Source of the DNA: Bathymodiolus brooksi
Lineage: Eukaryota; Mollusca; Bivalvia; Mytilida; Modiolidae
Length of the DNA: 64,000 nucleotides
Assembly: GCA_963680875.1 (NCBI GenBank)
Contig: OY804576.1
Coordinates: 76,699,668 to 76,763,667 of the forward strand
Direction: 5' to 3'
Shown here: piece after piece, positions 21,701 to 32,250 of the stretch
Position numbering within the stretch: position 1 is the first letter of the stretch
How the letters are laid out: each line of letters opens with the position of its first letter
The notes under the pieces: generated by a model
The model's input: the letters and a program-made list of their open reading frames with translations, nothing else
Databases searched by the model: none
Told to the model about the DNA's origin: nothing
Program-made: the position numbers and the translations under genes

Positions 21701-24700
21701 TATTCCTTAATAACTAGGACGGTATGTAGTACTTAATAAATTGAACGGTATTTATTACTTATTAACTTGGACGATATGTATTTGGGTTAGGTGTTTAAAG
21801 TCACTTTCAACAATATTTCAGTTATATCGTGGGCGTCAATTTTATTGGAGGAGGAAAGTGGATTACCCGGAGAAAAACACCGACCTGTCGTAAGTCACTG
21901 ACAAACTTTATCACATAATATTGTATCGAGTAAACCTCGTCATTCGAACTCACAACGTTAGTGATGTAATAGAGGCAGTTGTACAAATACCACACGATCA
22001 CCACCACGCGGTCCCGTCATGATGTAGATAGTATTTATTATGATTCCATTAAAGACAGTTATTGATGACTACAACTATCAAACGACTGTAGTATGGATAC
22101 GTTTATACTACAACTATCAAACGACTGTAGTATGGATACGTTTATACTACAACGATCATACTGTAGTATGGATACGTTTATACACAACTATCAAACGACT
22201 GTATTGATGGATAGCAGTTGTATACTACAACTATCACCCCACGACTGTCCTCAGTATGGATACGTTATATACTATAACTATCAATCACTGTAGTATGGAT
22301 ACGTTTATACTACAACTATCAAAACGGACTGTAGTATGGATACGTTTATACTACAACTATCAAACGACTGTAGTATGGTTACGTTTATACTACAACGATC
22401 AAACTACTGTAGTATGGATATGTTTATACTACAACTATCAAACGACTGTAGTATGGATACGTTTATACTACAACTATCAAACGACTGTAGTATGGATACG
22501 TTTATACTACAACTATCAATCGACTGTAGTATGGATACGTTTATACTACAACTATCAAACGACTGTAGTATGGTAAGTTTATACTACAACTATCAAACGA
22601 CTGTAGTATGGTAAGTTTATACTACAACTATCAAACGACTGTAGTATGGATACGTTTATACTACAACTATCAAACGACTGTAGTATGGATACGTTTATAC
22701 TACAACTATCAAACGACTGTAGTATGGATACGTTTATACTACAACTATCAATCGACTGTAGTATGGATACGTTTATACTACAACTATCAAACGACTGTAG
22801 TATGGTAAGTTTATACTACAACTATCAAACGACTGTAGTATGGTAAGTTTATACTACAACTATCAAACGACTGTGGCATGGATACGTTTATACTACAACT
22901 ATCAAACGACTGTAGTATGGATACGTTTATACTACAACTATCAAACGACTGTAGTATGGATACGTTTATACTACAACGATCAAACGACTGTAGTATGGAT
23001 ACGTCTATACTACAACGATCAAACGACTGTAGTATGGATACGTTTATACTATAACTATCAAACGACTGTAGTATGGATACGTTTATACTACAACTATCAA
23101 TCGACTGTAGTATGGATACGTTTATACTACAACTATCAAACGACTGTAGTATGGTAAGTTTATACTACAACTATCAAACGACTGTAGTATGGTAAGTTTA
23201 TACTACAACTATCAAACGACTGTAGTATGGTAAGTTTATACTACAACTATCAAACGACTGTAGTATGGATACGTTTATACTACAACTATCAAACGACTGT
23301 AGTATGGATACGTTTATACTACAACTATCAAACGACTGTAGTATGGTAAGTTTATACTACAACTATCAAACGACTGTAGTATGGTAAGTTTATACTACAA
23401 CTATCAAACGACTGTGGTATGGATACGTTTATACTACAACTATCAAACGACTGTAGTATGGATACGTTTATACTACAACTATCAAACGACTGTAGTATGG
23501 ATACGTTTATACTACAACTATCAAACGATTGTAGTATGGATACGTTTATACTACAACGATCAAACGACTGTAGTATGGATACGTTTATACTACAACTATC
23601 AAACGACTGTAGTATGGATACGTTTATACTACAACTATCAAACGACTGTAGTATGGATACGTTTATACTACAACTATCAAACGACTGTAGTATGGATACG
23701 TTTATACTACAACTATCAATCGACTGTAGTATGGATACGTTTATACTACAACTATCAAACGACTGTAGTATGGTAAGTTTATACTACAACTATCAAACGA
23801 CTGTAGTATGGTAAGTTTATACTACAACTATCAAACGACTGTAGTATGGATACGTTTATACTACAACTATCAAACGACTGTAGTATGGATACGTTTATAC
23901 TACAACTATCAAACGACTGTAGTATGGTAAGTTTATACTACAACTATCAAACGACTGTGGTATGGATACGTTTATACTACAACTATCAAACGACTGTAGT
24001 ATGGATACGTTTATACTACAACTATCAAACGACTGTAGTATGGATACGTTTATACTACAACTATCAAACGACTGTAGTATGGATACGTCTATACTACAAC
24101 GATCAAACGACTGTAGTATGGATACGTTTATACTATAACTATCAAACGACTGTAGTATGGATACGTTTATACTACAACTATCAATCGACTGTAGTATGGA
24201 TACGTTTATACTACAACTATCAAACGACTGTAGTATGGTAAGTTTATACTACAACTATCAAACGACTGTAGTATGGATACGTTTATACTACAACGATCAA
24301 ACGACTGTAGTATGGATACGTTTATACTATAACTATCAAACGACTGTAGTATGGATACGTTTATACTACAACTATCAATCGACTGTAGTATGGATACGTT
24401 TATACTACAACTATCAAACGACTGTAGTATGGTAAGTTTATACTACAACTATCAAACGACTGTAGTATGGTAAGTTTATACTACAACTATCAAACGACTG
24501 TAGTATGGTAAGTTTATACTACAACTATCAAACGACTGTAGTATGGATACGTTTATACTACAACTATCAAACGACTGTAGTATGGATACGTTTATACTAC
24601 AACTATCAAACGACTGTAGTATGGTAAGTTTATACTACAACTATCAAACGACTGTAGTATGGTAAGTTTATACTACAACTATCAAACGACTGTGGTATGG

Positions 24701-27700
24701 ATACGTTTATACTACAACTATCAAACGACTGTAGTATGGATACGTTTATACTACAACTATCAAACGACTGTAGTATGGATACGTTTATACTACAACTATC
24801 AAACGATTGTAGTATGGATACGTTTATACTACAACGATCAAACGACTGTAGTATGGATACGTTTATACTACAACTATCAAACGACTGTAGTATGGATACG
24901 TTTATACTACAACTATCAAACGACTGTAGTATGGATACGTTTATACTACAACTATCAAACGACTGTAGTATGGATACGTTTATACTACAACTATCAATCG
25001 ACTGTAGTATGGATACGTTTATACTACAACTATCAAACGACTGTAGTATGGTAAGTTTATACTACAACTATCAAACGACTGTAGTATGGTAAGTTTATAC
25101 TACAACTATCAAACGACTGTAGTATGGATACGTTTATACTACAACTATCAAACGACTGTAGTATGGATACGTTTATACTACAACTATCAAACGACTGTAG
25201 TATGGTAAGTTTATACTACAACTATCAAACGACTGTGGTATGGATACGTTTATACTACAACTATCAAACGACTGTAGTATGGATACGTTTATACTACAAC
25301 TATCAAACGACTGTAGTATGGATACGTTTATACTACAACTATCAAACGACTGTGGTATGGATATGTTTATACTACAACTATCAAACGACTGTAGTATGGA
25401 TACGTTTATACTACAACGATCAAACGACTGTAGTATGGATACGTTTATACTACAACTATCAAACGACTGTAGTATGGATACGTTTATACTACAACTATCA
25501 AACGACTGTAGTATGGATACGTTTATACTACAACTATCAAACGACTGTAGTATGGATACGTTTATACTACAACGATCAAACGACTGTAGTATGGTAAGTT
25601 TATACTACAACTATCAAACGACTGTAGTATGGATACGTTTATACTACAACTATCAAACGACTGTAGTATGGTAAGTTTATACTACAACTATCAAACGACT
25701 GTAGTATAGATACGTTTATACTACAACTATCAAACGACTGTAGTATGGTAAGTTTATACTACAACGATCAAACGACTGTAGTATGGATACGTTTATACTA
25801 CAACGATCAAACGACTGTAGTATGGTAAGTTTATACTACAACTATCAAACGACTGTAGTATGGATACGTTTATACTACAACTATCAAACGACTGTAGTAT
25901 GGATACGTTTATACTACAACTATCAAACGACTGTAGTATGGATACGTTTATACTACAACTATCAAACGACTGTAGTATGGTAAGTTTATACTACAACTAT
26001 CAAACGACTGTAGTATGGATACGTTTATACTACAACTATCAAACGACTGTAGTATGGATACGTTTATACTACAACTATCAAACGACTGTAGTATGGATAC
26101 GTTTATACTACAACTATCAAACGACTGTAGTATGGATACGTTTATACTACAACTATCAAACGACTGTAGTATTGATATGTTTATACTACAACTATCAAAC
26201 GACTGTAGTATGGATACGTTTATACTACAACTATCAAACGACTGTGGTATGGATACGTTTATACTACAACTATCAAACGACTGTAGTATGGATACGTTTA
26301 TACTACAACTATCAAACGACTGTAGTATGGATACGTTTATACTACAACTATCAAACGACTGTAGTATGGATACGTTTATACTACAACTATCAAACGACTG
26401 TAGAATGGATACGTTTATACTACAACTATCAAACGACTGTAGTATGGATACGTTTATACTACAACTATCAAACGACTGTAGTATGGATACGTTTATACTA
26501 CAACTATCAAACGACTGTAGTATGGATACGTTTATACTACAACTATCAAACGACTGTAGTATGGATACGTTTATACTACAACTATCAAACGACTGTAGTA
26601 TGGTAAGTTTATACTACAACGATCAAACGACTGTGGTATGGATTTAATAGTTACTTTGTTTTGTATTTAATGAGTTGTTTTGGTAACAATCCTTTGTATA
26701 TGGATTTCAAACCAATAAAAATTCTGTTCTGTTCTGTTCTGTTCTGTTCTGAATGTTTATGTAGTTCAAGTTGATTGATTATTGGTTTATGTAGTTCAAG
26801 TTGATTGATTATTGTGCAGGTGCTAATATATGTCTTGCCCATTTGTCAAATAAATTGCCTGTATCTATTTTCAGATACTGTAGAATTGTCTGATGAAAAT
26901 GGAATTGTAAAAGATTTAAGGCGACACCCAGATGAGTATGGCGTGGAATATTTAAAAGAAAGGGAGACACTGATTTTATTAAAGGTTGAAGGTGACTATA
27001 ACATGGATATAAGATAAAACAATTGAGAATGCCCTGATTCACTGGTGTATATGTATTAAGTTGGGTTAATGGTATATATCGCCACTTTCATCGTTTTTTT
27101 TTGTGTACAGCTATATGGCTGGCGACTTCCGTGATTATTAGGGAGAATCCCAGACAGAAGCCTTAGCCACTCAGCTCCATCTTGGGGTAGGGTTATGGTG
27201 TTTATCGCCACTTTCAACAATATTTCAGTTATATCGTGGCGGTCAGTTTTATTGGTGGAGAAAACCACCGACCTGCCGCAAGTCACTGAAAAACTTTATC
27301 ACATAATGTTATATCGAGTACACCTCGCCATGAGGTGGATTCGACCTCATATCGTTAGTGATAATATGCTCTGAATGCATAGGTAGTTGTAAATCCAACT
27401 ACCATACGATCACTCGGACCCATGTAGTGTAGATTGACAACCCGAATACAAATACAAAGGTAAAACAAATCAAAAGAATACAAATCCGAGAAATCTTGAA
27501 CTCCCTGACAATGGGAGTGAGTGGGCACGATCTGGATTTTTCGAAGGGATTAGTTAAAATTTGAACTTAAATCAGAGATCTTGATTAACTTAAAGGAACA
27601 TGTCCGTGGTCTTCTGTGACACATTTATTTCATTATATTAACTAAGTCACGATGGCGACGATGACCGGATGATGTTTTTGGTCCTCATATCAGTCATATC

Positions 27701-29436
27701 GTTTCATTTTACAGGTTCAAAGGTCAGTTACATGCTGAAAATATCAGTGACAAGTCTGTAACTTTTGATATGTAGGGAAATAAATAAGAAGAATTTGTTT
27801 GTTTGTTAATGATTTTAGCTACTGGATTCTTTCAGTATTTGTCTATAAAACACAACTAATATATATAGAAGAGTTTGAAAATACCAAAGGTGTAATCAGA
27901 ATCCGTATATCGAAAAAGAACAGACCACACAATGGGCAAAAGAAAAAGTACAAAAGGACAAACAACGATCTACAAAACATACACATAAAACTAAAGATCG
28001 AGTAACACGAACCCTATTAAAAACCGGGGGTGAATTCAGGTGCTTCGGAAGGGTAGGCAGTTCCTGCTCCACTAGTGGCAGTTTGACTGTGGCGCACCCG
28101 TCGTGTTAATCTAGTTACAAACCCGGTGATAAGTCATGAATGAGGAAAGGACCGGGAAGTGTTTACGGCAAGTGGAACATATCCGTGGTCATTTGTGACA
28201 CAGATATTCCATAACGGTCAACCAAGTCATGGTGGCGATTGTATATAATTGTTCGTTCTATCGCAACCCATTATTTATTCATTTATATTATATATTGATT
28301 TTATTCAAAGGTCTTTATCCTGGAAGCTACTATGACAATTCAAGAACTACGTACATCCCTTTGTTAGCTGGCATGGAAAATAATCAAGAGTTCGTAGGTT
28401 AGTCATAATAAACTGAAACATACTGATTGACTGTAACCGCCTACACCCCCCCCCCCCCCCCCCCCCCCTTTAAAAAAGACCCAAAAACAACAACAAAACA
28501 ATACACAAACAGTAATCAAGCAATGAAAAAGAAAAGAAAATATTAATACTACATTACGTCGACGGGAACTGGAATATAGATTTCCTTGTAATATTAATAC
28601 TACATTACGTCGACGGGAACTGGAATATAGATTTCCTTGTAATATTAATACTACATTACGTCGACGGGAACTGGAATATAGATTTCCTTGTAATATTATG
28701 AAATGTTATCTTTCATAGAGACAGACAGAGTTACTGATTCTGATTAAATAAAATGTTGTCGTTCGACATTCAACGAATAAATAGCCAACTTTACCGCGCT
28801 CTTCATAGTAGGTCCAAAACCTGGATTTGTCAAAGGGGTTTGCTCGTGAAAACATCAGGTTTTCATAATATGTTTTCTGTACTTTATCTATTTTTTTTCT
28901 TATATACTGCAACCTGTCTATACCGGACCTCCGTGGGATCAGCTTTTGTGTTCAGAATAGACAGGTGATCGGTTTATAAAGGTTAAATGTCCTAGATTTT
29001 CTACATCCCGACTTTGATTAATTTTCATTTTATACAGGATTTCGGTTTATTCCTCAGGGTTCAGTTTAGACATGTTTCCACAGGCACTTGTTGCATTCAA
29101 AAAATATATGCCCCCTCCTCTTCCTAGTTTTACTGTATATTTTGCCAGGTAAAAAGGAGTTCAACCCTATAACATTTTACCGATTGCAGTGCCTTATCAA
29201 TTATAAATCTTGATGTTTTCTTGCTTTGTCATATACATTTGTTTATTAGTATTGCTTAGTTTTATTTCATTTCAGAAGCATTAAATCCAAAGATAGAAGG
29301 AAGTCTCCGACCCATATCAGCTAGATCTGGTATAAATACATCTGATGACCAGAAGAATTTGAAAAATAACAAAAACCAAAAACAATCAAACAAGAAAACT
29401 GATAGAAAAAGTGGATCAAAATCACCGAAAAAGTAG
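18766..29436 (+). CDS. CXorf65-like: CXorf65/C22orf15-family protein, complete five-exon gene, 158 aa
   Basis: Exons 18766-18790, 20724-20810, 26875-26991, 28311-28397 and 29276-29436 join into 477 bases (158 codons and TAG). Every internal junction is phase 1 and all introns are GT-AG. The start MFVTVKYG parallels the MFI-type start of human CXorf65 and C22orf15. The middle has [12 protein letters not shown], and [20 protein letters not shown] aligns with the CXorf65 stretch KVERGAPG...YRALVPLL. The first 80 residues look like a small beta-grasp (ubiquitin-like) unit, which is inference. The last 35 residues are Lys/Asn/Ser-rich and probably disordered. An in-frame TAA nine bases upstream supports this start. 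Molecular function of the family is not established. I recognised the family from memory; a profile search would settle it. Confidence 0.88.
18791..20459 (+). other. CXorf65-like intron 1, mostly unique AT-rich sequence
   Basis: No gene seen. Contains a poly-G run at 19184-19210, a G-rich patch at 20160-20280, TA-rich runs near 19866-19886, and one short direct repeat (ATATGTCGTTTCGTATATAA at 19241, ATCTGTCGTTTCGTTTATAA at 19300). Confidence 0.6.
20460..20590 (+). repeat. Degenerate about 27 bp tandem repeat, intron 1
   Basis: Four to five units on AACTCGTGTACACAAGTTAGT with strong drift. It ends about 135 bases before exon 2. Confidence 0.7.
20724..20810 (+). CDS. CXorf65-like: CXorf65-like exon 2
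   Basis: Encodes [20 protein letters not shown] then KDKCKCNLE. Acceptor TCGTTTTCAG. Donor GGAAG|GTATGT is also the first unit boundary of a minisatellite that fills the start of the intron. Confidence 0.88.
20811..21785 (+). repeat. 26/27 bp minisatellite that begins at the exon 2 donor
   Basis: About 36 units of GTATGTATTACTTAATAACT + TGGACG. The first unit starts exactly at the GT of the exon 2 donor, and exon end CTGGAAG mirrors unit end TTGGATG or TTGGACG. So most units carry a copy of the donor (G|GTATGT). TTCGGGTGG units at 20856, 20963 and about 21148 hint at a four- to five-unit order in the 5' part. Confidence 0.95.
21784..22018 (-). mobile_element. SINE family 2, minus orientation
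   Basis: Reverse complement of the family 2 pattern: GTTTAAAGTCACTTTCAACA at the tail side, TTATATCGTGGGCGTCAATT, GAGAAAAACACCGACCTGTC, CGAACTCACAACGTTAGTG (B box complement) and CACGATCACCACCACGCGG. It sits between the two minisatellites of intron 2. Confidence 0.88.
22065..26645 (+). repeat. 38/39 bp minisatellite, intron 2 of the CXorf65-like gene
   Basis: About 118 units on GTATGGATACGTTTATACTA + CAACTATCAAACGACTGTA (39 bp). About 27 units are the 38 bp form GTATGGTAAGTTTATAC, which reads as a strong 5' splice site. Blocks repeat with a 1278 bp period: identical patterns start at 23381 and 24659, and at 23846 and 25124. Open frames up to 248 codons in two frames are artefacts of a 39 bp (13-codon) period. 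The 5' edge (22065-22330) is irregular. Confidence 0.96.
26646..26752 (+). mobile_element. Possible LINE 3' end with (TTCTG)n tail
   Basis: CAAACCAATAAAAATTCTGT followed by six TTCTG units. An AATAAA-like signal next to a short tandem tail is a common non-LTR retrotransposon 3' end. No coding part is attached. Confidence 0.45.
26756..26815 (+). repeat. Two identical 30 bp units before exon 3
   Basis: TTTATGTAGTTCAAGTTGAT + TGATTATTGG/T occurs twice in a row, ending 59 bases before exon 3. A recent tandem duplication close to the acceptor and likely branch-point zone. Confidence 0.9.
26875..26991 (+). CDS. CXorf65-like: CXorf65-like exon 3
   Basis: Encodes [39 protein letters not shown]. Acceptor ATTTTCAG. 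Donor chosen as GAAG|GTGACT because it restores phase 1 and the KVEG join; the alternative AAG|GTTGAA would break the frame with exon 4. Confidence 0.88.
27062..27093 (-). mobile_element. SINE family 2 tail fragment
   Basis: TGGGTTAATGGTATATATCG + CCACTTTCATCG resembles the reverse-complement tail of family 2 and lies 90 bases before the longer copy at 27185. Confidence 0.5.
27185..27420 (-). mobile_element. SINE family 2, minus orientation
   Basis: TTATGGTGTTTATCGCCACT, TTATATCGTGGCGGTCAGTT, GAAAACCACCGACCTGCCGC, AACTTTATCACATAATGTTA, and the tRNA-like head GTAGTTGTAAATCCAACTAC with CATACGATCAC. Confidence 0.92.
27590..27680 (-). mobile_element. GACGGGTGCC-type element, terminal fragment
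   Basis: GGAACATGTCCGTGGTCTTC, TGTGACACA and ACTAAGTCACGATGGCGA match 28180-28240 of the longer copy (GGAACATATCCGTGGTCATT, CCAAGTCATGGTGGCGA). Confidence 0.7.
27860..28245 (-). mobile_element. GACGGGTGCC-type element, near full length, minus
   Basis: Reverse complement of the copy at 30778: GAAAATACCAAAGGTGTAAT, GACAAACAACGATCTACAAA, GGTAGGCAGTTCCTGCTCCA, CACCCGTCGTGTTA and AAGTCATGAATGAGGAAAGG. Confidence 0.85.
28311..28397 (+). CDS. CXorf65-like: CXorf65-like exon 4
   Basis: Encodes [20 protein letters not shown] then GMENNQEFV. Acceptor TTCAAAG, donor GTAG|GTTAGT. Confidence 0.87.
28446..28468 (+). repeat. Poly-C tract
   Basis: About 23 consecutive C in intron 4 of the CXorf65-like gene. 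Confidence 0.9.
28539..28698 (+). repeat. 51 bp unit, three identical copies
   Basis: Copies start at 28539, 28590 and 28641, each AATATTAATACTACATTACG + TCGACGGGAAC + TGGAATATAGATTTCCTTGT; no differences seen. The unit contains a SalI-type GTCGAC. Confidence 0.95.
28908..29072 (+). mobile_element. Dispersed repeat (ACCTGTCTATACCGGACC type)
   Basis: AACCTGTCTATACCGGACCT, AGCTTTTGTGTTC, GTTTATAAAGGTTAAAT and TTATACAGGATTTCGG line up with 60511-60667 (AACCAGTCTAAACCG, AGCTTTTGTGTTCG, GTTTATACAGGTTAAAT, TTATACAGGATTTTATGG). Confidence 0.7.
29276..29436 (+). CDS. CXorf65-like: CXorf65-like exon 5 and stop
   Basis: Encodes [20 protein letters not shown] and a basic, low-complexity tail ending GSKSPKK, then TAG. 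Acceptor CATTTCAG. Confidence 0.88.
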
Positions 29437-29477
29437 AAATCGTATTTGTTTTATTGTGTTCAAACATTTTACAATGT

Positions 29478-29483
29478 AATAAA
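29478..29483 (+). terminator. CXorf65-like: Probable polyadenylation signal of the CXorf65-like gene
   Basis: AATAAA 42 bases after the stop codon, the only canonical hexamer in the first 100 bases of the 3' flank. Confidence 0.7.
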
Positions 29484-30777
29484 TATAGAATTTCCTTTTA
29501 GATTCAATTCATCAAGGTACACTTAGAGAAGAACCATTTAACTTTTTATTGGGTGGGGTGAGGGGCTATGTTTTTTCCTGAGCCAAATTTTATATACAAA
29601 TTGACCTGAGATGCGAAAAATAGATAATTTCATCTAGAATTGTTTGTCAAATTTGAAGAAAAAAATACTGACTTTTCATGCCCATTATATAAATAATCTA
29701 ACTGCTGTCTGTGAGAAAAATATAGTAACGTTGAAAGTTGAATGTTCCGGGCGGTCCCATATATACCATTGATGCATGGCGTGTCATACATCTGTGATTA
29801 CATCCATCTTGTAAAGCTATCATTTTCAGAGGGGAAAAATTTACTCCTGAAACTTCCAGGGATTCCAGAGATGAAACATAAAACCCAAATACCTAGAAAA
29901 AACAACAACAATAAATAAATGAATTTAAAAAATGGGAAACAAAACAAAACAAGCATGATTGTTTCTGACAATTTTGCATTGTGAAGAAAGGTATTCAAAA
30001 TATGATAATTGATTCTATGTACTTGCACATATTCTTGAAAGCAAGAGATTTAGATACAGATTAAAATTCAGTCAAAATACTTGATACATATTTTACAGGG
30101 ATTTTTTCTTATTGCATAACTCATTCAAATGATTGTTGGGAACAACTTGTCTGAATCCAGTTATTAATGACAAGAAAAAAAATCAAAAAAATCATGACAG
30201 ATTATATATCAGAAGAATGCATGTTGCATTGTTATATGGTGGTGTATTTTTGATAAGTTGTTTACATTTTGACATAATTATTACATAATATATATGTCTA
30301 ACAGTTCTGCTATAGTAGATATTATCGGATAACTATTTTATAAATACGTTTATAAGTAAGGGTGTTGCTTTGATTTGAAAAAGTTGTTTATCTTTAATGT
30401 AAGGACTTTTATTACCTACCATAACTGCATACTGCACGTTTTCAATTCATCCAAGGTAAGTTATTTATTTTTGTTTTCATATGCATCTATATATGTATTG
30501 GAATACTTATGTTTTCTGTACAATATGAGATGAGTAAGACTTCAACCTCGTTCTTAAGGTGTAAATCTAATTAAAATTAGATGTTTAATGTATCTTTAAA
30601 ACAAATTCTTTGGCGATACACTATCATCTAACCAGATCCAATGTAGGGTCACGTTAGGGTACACAGTCAGTTTATCCAATATTCCAGAGCTTGTGGTTCC
30701 TATAAGGATATCCTTGATAGAGGGTTGCTGTTAAAAAGGAAGCTACTGAACCAATTGGTTAAGTTGAAAGACATCAC
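29484..30777. other. Intergenic, no feature recognised
   Basis: AT-rich unique-looking sequence after the CXorf65-like gene. No exon-like conserved stretch, tandem array or SINE seen. Confidence 0.5.
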
Positions 30778-31150
30778 TTCGAAAGTTTTAAGGTCATCAC
30801 CATGACTTGGTTACTAGTAACCGTTACGGGACATCTGTGTCACAGATGACCATGGATATGTTCCACTCATGCTCTTGTCCTTTCCTCATCCATGACTTAT
30901 CACCGGGTTTGTAACTGGAGTAACACGACGGGTGCCACTAATGGAGCAGGAACTGCCTACCCTTCCGGAGCACGAGTTCACCCACGGTTTACGTGTTACT
31001 CGATCTTTAGTTTTATGTGTCATGCTTTGTAGATCGTTGTTTGTCCTTTTGTCCTTTTTCTTTTTGCCATTGTGGTTGTCTGTTCTTCTTCGATCGATAT
31101 ACGGATTCCGATTACCCCTTTGGTATCTTCAAACTCTTCTTTGTCATATA
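30778..31150 (+). mobile_element. GACGGGTGCC-type element, most complete copy
   Basis: Spans TCATCACCATGACTTGG, GGACATCTGTGTCACAGATG, TCCTCATCCATGACTTATCA, CACGACGGGTGCCACTAATG, TACCCTTCCGGAGCACGAG, TTGTCCTTTTTCTTTTTGCC and TACCCCTTTGGTATCTTCAA. Used as the reference for the family here. Confidence 0.85.
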
Positions 31151-31280
31151 CCCGTGTGTACGATTTAACATAGAGAAACAAATGTCTCTATTTTAAAATT
31201 GACAGAGATTGTCATTGTTGACCTAGTATAAAGTAAATTCTGTAAGATGGATGTGTGGAACAAACTTAGGAAATTCAATT

Positions 31281-31326
31281 TAACAAACAAACAAACAAAC
31301 AAACAAACAAACAAACAAACAAACAA
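31281..31326 (+). repeat. (CAAA)n microsatellite
   Basis: About eleven AAAC units, followed by a C run at 31384-31396 and A/C-rich low complexity at 31400-31515. Confidence 0.95.
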
Positions 31327-31794
31327 AATTCGTTGATATTGTTGCTATTGATGACCATCACTGTTTAAACTTTCTTTTCATACCCCCCCCCCCCCAAATG
31401 AAAAACAAAAACAAACAAAAAAGCAAAACAATATAAAATAAAAACAATACAAAAAAAAAAAAAAAAACAAAAAAAAAACAAACAAACAAACAAAAAAAAA
31501 CAAAAATAAACAAAAGTCACAAATCTGATAAAAAAAAATCATCCTGCAATTTTACAAACACCTGTGTGAACCTATCCACTGTTATATTTTAATGATATTG
31601 TTATTATAAACTGCTACAGCGTATGTTAAATCAACGTTATAAATTGATCTGAATAAAAAAAATCTTATGAGATATCTTTAAACATGGAGATATCTCTAAC
31701 AGAATAAAATGGCATGATGTCCGCATAAGTGAATTAATAAAAACGCAATGTACCACTACCTGCACGTGCATTGTAACATACACACATGTAGATC

Positions 31795-32053
31795 AAATTA
31801 ATTAACTATCGCCACGGGGCGCTCTCTTGAACTTCCAGCTGGACTCGCGCAACAAATAAACATTTTTAAAATGTCAGAATGACAAAAAATGAATATGGAT
31901 GATAACAATAGCTTAAATCACGACAGAAAATATTAATTGTGATAAACAAACAACCCACTATCACTTTTAGTGATCGCAAGACCCGTTTACACTAACCTTA
32001 TCTGGTCCGCACATGAGACCATTGTTTATATTACACTTGTTGTTTCCGGTAAT
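31795..32053 (+). promoter_or_regulatory. Possible promoter and 5' UTR region of a downstream gene
   Basis: Local GC rise with CpGs (CGCCACGGGGCGCTCTC, GGACTCGCGC) in otherwise AT-rich DNA, and TTTCCGG (ETS-like core CCGGAA in complement) nine bases before the ATG at 32054. No TATA box. Inference only. Confidence 0.35.
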
Positions 32054-32127
32054 ATGGAAAACATGAGTTTTCTCTCAGAAAAAAAAATGAAGTTTAACTT
32101 TCAAAAAGTAGCAGTTCACAGATTAAG
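32054..32127 (+). CDS. Candidate first coding exon of an unidentified gene
   Basis: ATG followed by 24 open codons and two bases, ending in a good donor AAG|GTAATG. It would read MENMSFLSEKKMKFNFQKVA then VHRL. Support: ATG just after a CpG-bearing, ETS-like stretch, an exon-like composition with a clean donor, and spacing of 2.6 kb from the end of the previous gene. Against: no homology recognised, and no phase-matching second exon that I could recognise in the following 32 kb, so the intron would be very long. It could be chance. Confidence 0.3.
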
Positions 32128-32212
32128 GTAATGAACTTTTATCTTCAGTTAAAAACATATGAACTCAAAGTGTATACATATCTGAATCAAACGGCATGTC
32201 ATTTGTGGATAG

Positions 32213-32250
32213 CCATAATAATAATAATAATAATTTTATTGTTCAACCGC
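32213..32250 (-). mobile_element. Possible LINE 3' tail, minus orientation
   Basis: (ATA)n next to ATTTTATTGTTCAACCGCAT, i.e. in complement GTTGAACAATAAAAT + (TTA)n. An AATAAA next to a trinucleotide tail is a usual non-LTR end. It may belong with the coding relict at 33128-33371, also minus. Confidence 0.4.

Noticed and set aside
25860..26606. 248-codon open frame with 13-residue repeats (and overlapping frames from 22093 on)
   Set aside because: Pure product of a 39 bp period; two frames are open at once, 38 bp units break the frame repeatedly, and the array lies inside an intron of a supported gene.
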